The position numbers and the translations under genes are program-made. From Spirosoma aureum (GTDB lineage: Bacteria; Bacteroidota; Bacteroidia; Cytophagales; Spirosomataceae), in NCBI RefSeq assembly GCF_011604685.1, contig NZ_CP050063.1, positions 6,551,001 through 6,615,000 of the forward strand: a stretch of DNA of 64,000 bases. Direction: 5' to 3'. A model generated the notes under the pieces. That model did not search any database. It was given only the letters and a program-made list of their open reading frames with translations, and was not told the origin of the DNA. This document shows, in pieces, positions 58,573-64,000 of this stretch. Every line of letters begins with the position of its first letter. Within the stretch, counting starts at the first letter, position 1.

Positions 58573-59943
58573 ATGAATTTGTTTGCCACGTTAAATGAAG
58601 TACTGAATTCGGACGTTCTGACACGGATTGCCTCCTATGTTGACGAGCCGACCGAAAAAACGAACAAGGCTGTCAATGGCCTTGTGTATACAATTGTTGG
58701 TGGTCTGATGAAACGGACCACAACCGAAATTGGTGTTAATCAACTCTTTAATCATATTCAGAAAGGCCGTTACGACGGTACTCTAACCGATAATCTGGCC
58801 ACCGTTTTACGTGATCCCAGCCAAACCAACGCACTAATCACGCAGGGAGATGAAGTGATCAGTCATTTGCTACCGGCGATGAAAAGTTCGATCGGCAGTA
58901 TGATTTCTGGCTACGCAGGTATTCGTAACTCATCGGCAATTTCGCTGTTAGGCCTTACGAGCACCATTGTTTTGCATGTATTGGGCAAACAGGTAAAAGA
59001 CAGAAAACTGGATGCCGATGGTCTGGCCGCTTCACTGTTCACAGAGCGGGAAGCATTCGTTAATGCAGTGCCAGAAGAGTTTATGCCCCGGCTCGTCGAA
59101 AAAGTTGGCCTTCAGCAGGTTGTAAGCGGCCTGGCAACTCCGGCCCGACGCACCGCAACCGAGGGACCCGGCCGTTCTGTTTCGAGTTCGTCCGGCTCAA
59201 CAGCACGAACAACAGCTACCGTTAATCGGCCCTCCGTAAGTTACGACCCAGTTGATGAATCAGACACTGATAACGGAGCATTGACAAAATGGGGAATGGG
59301 GGCCCTGCTGGCAGTGGCGCTTGGCATTGGGGGTTATTATGTATTCCAGAACACCAAAAACCATTCGGCAACATCAGAGGAAGCAAGCGACGTGACCACA
59401 ATCACGAGCGATACGATCCAGGCAGATACGGTAACCCGGTCATTAGCCGTACCGATCGATACGACTGCGAAACCGAAACCTAAAGTGACACCCCCTATGG
59501 CATCGACAGCCGTATCGCCCGCGCAATCGGGTGCACTGGCGGGAAATCTGACTCAGCTCATGACGCCCTACCTCGGTAATGCAGCGTTGCCAAAGGGTAA
59601 AATTTTCCCGCTGGCAGGCGTATCTTTTTATCCAGGTTCCTTATCATTGACGGCTGGCTCACAGGCAACTATAGGCGAGCTGGCAACCTTGCTGAAAACA
59701 TATCCACAGTTGCAAATTCAGCTCGTCGGTTATGCAAATGATGCACAGGTAGGCACTGGCACTACCAACAAAAGCTTATCGTTCAAGCGTGTCAATCAAA
59801 TCAAACAGCAACTGATGTCATCCGGCATTGATTTCGTTCGAATCGACGCCATTGGCCGTGGTACTGGAGTACCTAAGAATGACACGTCCGGCATAGTTCG
59901 GCCTGCCCTCCGAAAAATTGATGTGAAAGTTGTTGTGAAGTAA
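58573..59943 (+). CDS. DUF937 - transmembrane - OmpA-like fusion protein
   Basis: The 456-residue protein has a cytoplasmic DUF937-type helical domain (about 1-190: NLFATLNEVLNSDVLTRIAS, TNALITQGDEVISHLLPAMK), a Ser/Thr/Arg-rich linker, one membrane segment (about 238-258: MGALLAVALGIGGYYVF) and a periplasmic Thr-rich linker leading to an OmpA-type peptidoglycan-binding domain (about 340-455: GVSFYPGSLSLTAGSQATIG, LVGYANDAQVG, SLSFKRVNQIKQQL). It links a cytoplasmic domain of unknown function to the cell wall. DUF937 alone is usually soluble; this fusion is uncommon but occurs in Bacteroidota. Confidence 0.85.
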   Translation: MNLFATLNEVLNSDVLTRIASYVDEPTEKTNKAVNGLVYTIVGGLMKRTTTEIGVNQLFNHIQKGRYDGTLTDNLATVLRDPSQTNALITQGDEVISHLLPAMKSSIGSMISGYAGIRNSSAISLLGLTSTIVLHVLGKQVKDRKLDADGLAASLFTEREAFVNAVPEEFMPRLVEKVGLQQVVSGLATPARRTATEGPGRSVSSSSGSTARTTATVNRPSVSYDPVDESDTDNGALTKWGMGALLAVALGIGGYYVFQNTKNHSATSEEASDVTTITSDTIQADTVTRSLAVPIDTTAKPKPKVTPPMASTAVSPAQSGALAGNLTQLMTPYLGNAALPKGKIFPLAGVSFYPGSLSLTAGSQATIGELATLLKTYPQLQIQLVGYANDAQVGTGTTNKSLSFKRVNQIKQQLMSSGIDFVRIDAIGRGTGVPKNDTSGIVRPALRKIDVKVVVK

Positions 59944-60075
59944 CGTCCCTAATGTCGATAGTTAATTGAGCTTAATCGTTATACTGATTAGCCCAAATAA
60001 CTATTGACCAGGATCATCAAACAACTTTGTTACCGTCGGGTTGACTAATAGAAATCTATATTAGTTTACTCAACT

Positions 60076-61146
60076 ATGACGACGGAAACTGGAAAAACAG
60101 CCCTTATTACTGGGGCATCAAGTGGTATCGGCCGAGAATTGGCGGCTTTGTTTGCCAAGGATGGCTATAATCTTGTATTGGTAGCTCGCAGCGAAGACAA
60201 ACTACAGGATTTAGCTGATAAATTCAGGCAACAGTTCGGCACAACATCCATTACGGTCATTGAAAAAGACCTATCGAACCCTGAAGCACCACAGGAAATT
60301 TACGATGAGGTCAATCGCCAGAATATTACCGTTAATGCGCTGGTTAACAATGCAGGTTTTGGTGAATATGGCAAGTTCGCTACCGAAACGGATTTACAGA
60401 AAGAACTAAGTGTCATTCAGGTCAATCTAACGGCACTCGTTCACCTGACGAAGCTGTTTCTGAAAGATATGGTAGCGCGCAATGAAGGCAAAATTCTGAT
60501 GCTCGGTTCAATTGCCTCAATTATGCCCAATCCGCTTATGGCTGTGTACGGAGCTACAAAATCATTCATCTATTCGTTTTCAGAAGCTTTGCGCAACGAA
60601 GTAAACGATACCGACATCACCATTACGGTGTTAATGCCCCCTGCAACCGATACGGACTTCTTCAATAAGGCAGGAGCCATGAATACTGTAGCACAGGAAC
60701 AGGCCCGCTCGATGGACCCGGCCGATGTGGCTAAAGAAGGGTATCAGGCGCTGATGAAAGGCAAAGACAAAGCAATTGCCGGCTTCTCGACCAAGGTGCA
60801 GGCTGCCGCTTTTCGCGTGTTACCCGATTCGGTCGTTAGTCAGGCTGCGCGATCGCAGATGAAATATGTAGCCGAAGCCGAACAGGAGAAAAAACCGTCG
60901 ACGCTGGTCCTGGGAATCGGTATTGCCGCAGTCGCCCTTGCCGGTATTGTCATTGCCTCCCGGTATAAAAATCACAATGGCTGGGCCGAAGGTGTCAATC
61001 TGGGCAATGCCATCGACCGGGTTCGCTATCGCTATAAAGCCGGGCAAGCTGTTGGATCGGCCAAAGACGCTATTAAATCAGTCATTGATTCGGTGGCGAA
61101 TGCCGTTTCTACATCAAAAGCCAAAGCAGAAGAGGCTTTGGTTTGA
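60076..61146 (+). CDS. Short-chain dehydrogenase with C-terminal membrane helix and tail (copy 1)
   Basis: Residues 1-250 form a classical SDR: cofactor motif TGASSGIG (12-19), NNAG (91-94), catalytic Ser145 or Ser148 in LGSIASI, Tyr158 and Lys162 in YGATK. Residues about 275-295 (VLGIGIAAVALAGIVIASRY) form a membrane helix, followed by a basic RVRYRYKAG patch and a helical tail of about 35 residues rich in Ser and Ala (AIKSVIDSVANAVSTSKAKA). The paralogue at 62034 repeats this layout. The enzyme is probably membrane-anchored with its active site in the cytoplasm. Substrate unknown. A block ACAACTTT lies 55 bases before each start. Confidence 0.88.
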   Translation: MTTETGKTALITGASSGIGRELAALFAKDGYNLVLVARSEDKLQDLADKFRQQFGTTSITVIEKDLSNPEAPQEIYDEVNRQNITVNALVNNAGFGEYGKFATETDLQKELSVIQVNLTALVHLTKLFLKDMVARNEGKILMLGSIASIMPNPLMAVYGATKSFIYSFSEALRNEVNDTDITITVLMPPATDTDFFNKAGAMNTVAQEQARSMDPADVAKEGYQALMKGKDKAIAGFSTKVQAAAFRVLPDSVVSQAARSQMKYVAEAEQEKKPSTLVLGIGIAAVALAGIVIASRYKNHNGWAEGVNLGNAIDRVRYRYKAGQAVGSAKDAIKSVIDSVANAVSTSKAKAEEALV

Positions 61147-61157
61147 GGAACCTGAAT

Positions 61158-61207
61158 TGATCAATAAAAAGCCCTTCACGTTGCTTGGGAGGGCTATTTA
61201 TTGATCA
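61158..61207. terminator. Bidirectional hairpin that includes a stop codon
   Basis: Arms at 61158-61176 and 61189-61207 (outer ends TGATCAATAAA and complement) pair over 19 positions with two mismatches. It separates the convergent SDR and DUF4136 genes; the last arm contains the DUF4136 stop codon. Confidence 0.8.
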
Positions 61208-61747
61208 CCGATTGCCGGGAAATTTAGAAAAAACCTTACTGATGGCTTCTCCAATTTGGACCGGTGTTACCTGCTGTCGGTTTAAAACGCTCGATATGGC
61301 TACATCCCAGATAAGCGCATTACGCTGGGCATCAACAATATGCAGATTGACGGTTCCCTCCTGATACGTACCAACCGGTACCTCCTGACTTCGCCATTGA
61401 TAGCGCCGTTGACCAATATAAAGTGGAGCCTCGTTAATTGTCGTTTGGCGAGTCTGTGTTTTTTCTTTCACAACAGCGCCAATATTTACGAGTAAATCCG
61501 GATTATCCTTTGTTTGCTGATATCCCCGATTGGCCAGCTCAGCAGCTACAGCCTGCTTTATCTGCTCGACCGTTGCCTGATAAGCCTCACGGGGTGAAGG
61601 ATCGATGCGATTGGTATCGACAAAAGCAAAGGTTCGATAAGCCGACCAGGTCGCAGTTTTATCAGCCTGATTTCGGGTAATTCGGTAAGATGAACAACCC
61701 GTAAGTAGGGTAATTAGCAGGAGCAAAAGTCCAGTGAGCGTTTTCAT
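61205..61747 (-). CDS. DUF4136 lipoprotein
   Basis: The 180-residue protein starts MKTLTGLLLLLITLLTGCSS, a lipoprotein signal with lipobox LTGC, and matches DUF4136 (PF13590): WSAYRTFAFVDTNRI, VEQIKQAVAAELANRGYQQT, DLLVNIGAVVKEKTQTRQT, TVNLHIVDAQRNALIWDVAI. These lipoproteins are common in Bacteroidota and often behave as stress- or envelope-related proteins of unknown role. It lies between the two SDR copies on the opposite strand. Its stop codon is part of the hairpin. Confidence 0.88.
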   Translation of the reverse strand: MKTLTGLLLLLITLLTGCSSYRITRNQADKTATWSAYRTFAFVDTNRIDPSPREAYQATVEQIKQAVAAELANRGYQQTKDNPDLLVNIGAVVKEKTQTRQTTINEAPLYIGQRRYQWRSQEVPVGTYQEGTVNLHIVDAQRNALIWDVAISSVLNRQQVTPVQIGEAISKVFSKFPGNR

Positions 61748-62033
61748 AGTCGTATCTGTTTTAACAGAGGATTTTTACATTCAGAATTATCGCAAGCTAT
61801 CGAGCCACACGTTTTTACGACTAGTTGAATTAACTGTAGCACGGTACTCTGCGGTACTACTTCCATTAACAATTCTTCTTAACGAAGTTTCAGCAAAAAG
61901 CAGCTAATTCTCCTCTCCAATTCGTCCAAAATCGGGTTGGCAAATAACTAATTGCCATAGCTTAACACCGAATAATCAAAACAACTTTAAGCGTCCGTAG
62001 TTCAATAGGTTACTCACTAACCATTCAAACGTT

Positions 62034-63128
62034 ATGAATGCAGAAACAGGAAAAACTGCTCTGATTACAGGTGCCTCTAGCGGAATCGGCCAGGAATTGG
62101 CCAAACTTTTTGCTCAGGATGGCTATAATTTAGTGCTGGTCGCTCGTAGCGACGATACACTGGATCGGCTGGCAGATGTGTTCAAAAGCAATTATGGTAC
62201 CCAACAAGTAACCGTCATTAAAAAAGACCTGGCTGAAGAAGATGCCGCACAGGATGTCTACAATCAGGTAAAGGCCAAGGGCATAACGGTCAATGTGCTG
62301 GTCAATGATGCCGGTGTGGGGTTGTATGGCCTGTTTGCTACGGATACGGACTGGGAACGCGAAAAAGCCATGATTCACCTCAACGTGCTGTCACTTACCC
62401 AGATGACCAAGTTGTTTCTGTACGATATGCTGGCTCGCAACGAGGGCAAAATTCTGAACCTTGCTTCGCTCCTATCCATTACGCCTACGCCCCTAATGGC
62501 CGTCTATGCCGGAACCAAGGCGTATGTGTATAACTTCACTCAGTCGTTGGTCAATGAGTTAAAAGACACGAATGTGACCATTACGGCTCTGTTACCAAAC
62601 GCTACAGACACGGACTTTTTCCATAAAGCGGGTGCTGAAAATACGAAGGTCACCGACGAAGTGCAGGACCCTGTCATGGTGGCCAAAGATGGTTATGAAG
62701 CATTGATGGCTGGTAAAGCTAAAGTTGTTCCGGGTGGCTTGAAAAACAAATCGTATGAGGTACTGGCCTATGTTGCTCCTCAGGAAGCCCTTGCTTCGCT
62801 CATGCACGGTAAAATGTCGCAAAAACCACAGCCGGAGAATCAGAACGAGAAGTCATCAGCTTTGGCCTGGGGAATTGGCTTCGGCATAGCAGTACTGGCC
62901 GGTATTGCTTTAGGAGTAGCCTATAACAATACAAGCGCCGTCGACAGAGCACGCTACCGGTACAAGGCCAAATCTGCGGGCAATGCCTTGTCTGATGCAT
63001 TATCGTCGGTATCCGATAGCCTGTCATCCGTTCTAGACTCCGTCGTTGATGTTTATCAGACGGCCAGATCAAAGGCAGAACAACTTGTCCCCAGGGAGGA
63101 AGAAGTAGAAGATGAGGTCGCTGCATAA
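62034..63128 (+). CDS. Short-chain dehydrogenase with C-terminal membrane helix and tail (copy 2)
   Basis: This 364-residue paralogue keeps TGASSGIG (12-19), Ser145, Tyr158 and Lys162, but the NNAG motif reads NDAG (91-94). The C-terminal membrane helix (about 275-296: ALAWGIGFGIAVLAGIALGV), the ARYRYKAK basic patch (306-313) and a Ser-rich amphipathic helix (SDALSSVSDSLSSVLDSVVD) then follow, plus an acidic tip (REEEVEDEVAA) not found in copy 1. The two copies are tandem with a lipoprotein gene between them, and are clearly a duplication that has diverged. The NDAG substitution may alter cofactor or catalytic geometry. Confidence 0.88.
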   Translation: MNAETGKTALITGASSGIGQELAKLFAQDGYNLVLVARSDDTLDRLADVFKSNYGTQQVTVIKKDLAEEDAAQDVYNQVKAKGITVNVLVNDAGVGLYGLFATDTDWEREKAMIHLNVLSLTQMTKLFLYDMLARNEGKILNLASLLSITPTPLMAVYAGTKAYVYNFTQSLVNELKDTNVTITALLPNATDTDFFHKAGAENTKVTDEVQDPVMVAKDGYEALMAGKAKVVPGGLKNKSYEVLAYVAPQEALASLMHGKMSQKPQPENQNEKSSALAWGIGFGIAVLAGIALGVAYNNTSAVDRARYRYKAKSAGNALSDALSSVSDSLSSVLDSVVDVYQTARSKAEQLVPREEEVEDEVAA

Positions 63129-63216
63129 ACCCTAGGCAGTTTCAATGAAGCATTCCCTGCTTTCTGAGTACAAATTCTGTTAACCGGATCAATCCAGCAC
63201 TTTTTTAATTCGCCAG

Positions 63217-63278
63217 GCAGTCAGGTACGCAAGTAATTAAGCTGTCAACTGAATTATCAGTTTTGTGAACCTGACTGC
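63217..63278. repeat. Nested inverted repeats upstream of the TspO-like gene
   Basis: The outer arms GCAGTCAGGT (63217-63226) and ACCTGACTGC (63269-63278) are perfectly complementary; inside, AACTGA (63247-63252) pairs with TCAGTT (63257-63262). It lies between SDR copy 2 and the TspO-like gene on the same strand, 35 bases before the next ATG. It may be a terminator for the SDR or an RNA leader. Confidence 0.55.
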
Positions 63279-63312
63279 TTGCTGTGCTTTGTGTTCCTAA
63301 TAAAACTCTGTT

Positions 63313-64000
63313 ATGAAAAATTCATCGTTTTGGCGTATTGCCACTGCCGCCTTCGCGGTTGGCAGTATTCTTTACACAACACTATCAAGCAGTAAATCCC
63401 GTCAGCAGAGTCGGGAACGCCAGCAGGATAATCCCGATGGCTCAGAATATGAGTACGACGTTCCGGTCGAATATCAGGATGTCTTCGAGAAAAATATGAT
63501 CGTTCCGGCAGGCTGGGCTTTTGGTGTCGTCTGGTCAACGATTTATTCAGGATTAGGTGCTCTTCTTGTTCATCAGGCGTTACCTTCACAGGAACATAAT
63601 CCCCGCTACACGAAAGCACTCCCGTGGTGGTTATCCAGCTGGACGCTTAATGCCCTTTTCGGTCGTTTTTTTTCGCAGAACGATCCGCAAAGCATCGTTA
63701 TCTCCGATCTGATTACTAAGTTCAATTTGCCCGCTGCATTAGCCCTCCACCACAGTCTGGAGATCGGCAAAACGGATGTACCTGTTCCTGAAAAATACCT
63801 TCGTATTCCCGTAAGCCTTTATGCAGGCTGGCTGACAGCGGCTACGGTTGTTGGCACTCCGAATACATTGTTGACCATCGGCGGATGGAAGCCTGATGAA
63901 GAACGGGATGAACCAATTGCCGCTGGCATTTTAAGCGCCACAGCCGGAGCAGGTTACCTCATTGCCAGACGACTCAACGACCCATGGTATATGGTACCAT
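63313..64000 (+). CDS. TspO/MBR-like membrane protein, 5' part (cut by right edge)
   Basis: From an ATG at 63313 the frame is open to the window end (229 codons). The sequence is mostly hydrophobic, with about five membrane segments, and the TspO pattern VPAGWAFGVVWSTIYSGLGA, LPWWLSSWTLNALFGRFF and IPVSLYAGWLTAATVVGTPN. TspO/translocator-like proteins bind porphyrins or sterols and shape stress responses. An N-terminal, highly charged segment (about 28-60, SKSRQQSRERQQDNPDGSEY) precedes the core, which is unusual for short bacterial TspO and more like the longer plant and Bacteroidota forms. The C-terminus is outside the window. Confidence 0.7.
   Translation, partial: MKNSSFWRIATAAFAVGSILYTTLSSSKSRQQSRERQQDNPDGSEYEYDVPVEYQDVFEKNMIVPAGWAFGVVWSTIYSGLGALLVHQALPSQEHNPRYTKALPWWLSSWTLNALFGRFFSQNDPQSIVISDLITKFNLPAALALHHSLEIGKTDVPVPEKYLRIPVSLYAGWLTAATVVGTPNTLLTIGGWKPDEERDEPIAAGILSATAGAGYLIARRLNDPWYMVP

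Noticed and set aside
1..64000. tRNA, rRNA, CRISPR, insertion sequence or prophage
   Set aside because: I found no cloverleaf-like, regularly spaced repeat, transposase or phage structural pattern; the Rad52-family protein alone is not enough to call a phage.

Overview
This looks like a stretch of chromosome from a Bacteroidota bacterium, most likely a Spirosoma-type member of the Cytophagales. The reasons are the gene families (PorT-type barrel, DUF5686 and PF14905-type outer-membrane proteins with CarboxypepD_reg-like N-termini, DUF1460, LytS/LytTR pairs, GntR regulators with a sugar-binding-like C-terminus), few recognisable Shine-Dalgarno sites, and promoters of the Bacteroidota form TTG-N16-18-TAnnTTTG. 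Genus level is inference. I see no insertion sequence, prophage, CRISPR array, tRNA or rRNA gene. Genes sit in short single or paired units on both strands, often separated by long, nearly perfect hairpins.

Layout. 1-3.9 kb: edge of an AI-2E transporter, LD-carboxypeptidase, GntR regulator and a beta-propeller lipoprotein. 4.1-6.6 kb: small secreted protein, then a LytS-type kinase and LytTR response regulator. 6.7-7.8 kb: HxlR regulator divergent from a protein resembling the animal APCDD1 domain. 8.1-10.8 kb: FIST sensor protein and soluble hybrid kinase, almost overlapping. 11-18.8 kb: pseudouridine synthase, outer-membrane barrel receptor, DUF4405 membrane protein, DUF5686 protein. 18.8-24.9 kb: alpha-glucan genes (beta-phosphoglucomutase, one exported and one cytoplasmic GH13 enzyme), then a DUF1460 amidase. 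25-32.4 kb: SulP transporter, THUMP-like methyltransferase, coiled-coil secreted protein, and the operon nucleoside permease - frameshifted nucleotidyltransferase - exonuclease III, then a LolA-like protein. 32.6-42.3 kb: M28 peptidase, acyltransferase, Rad52-family protein, MutS, PH-domain protein, TrmH-type methyltransferase, histone-H1-like protein, histidine kinase.

42.5-49.4 kb is a sugar-catabolism cluster: sugar isomerase/epimerase, Gfo/Idh/MocA oxidoreductase and a 1257-residue ThuA-dehydrogenase-cupredoxin lipoprotein on one strand, with a divergent AraC regulator. 49.8-55.5 kb: alpha/beta hydrolase, DinB protein, GNAT, RadA, PorT-like barrel and two paralogous stand-alone LytTR proteins. 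55.9-58.4 kb: pheS, xseA, xseB. 58.6-64 kb: DUF937-OmpA fusion, two tandem paralogous short-chain dehydrogenases with an unusual membrane-anchored tail flanking a DUF4136 lipoprotein, and a TspO-like membrane protein cut by the right edge.

Most promising for follow-up are the bacterial APCDD1-like protein under a divergent HxlR regulator, the two hairpin elements at 1.8 and 32.4 kb that share a core but have unrelated outer stems, the azurin-type copper domain fused to ThuA and PVC-type dehydrogenase modules, and the tailed dehydrogenase pair. All family assignments come from reading motifs; no database search was run.
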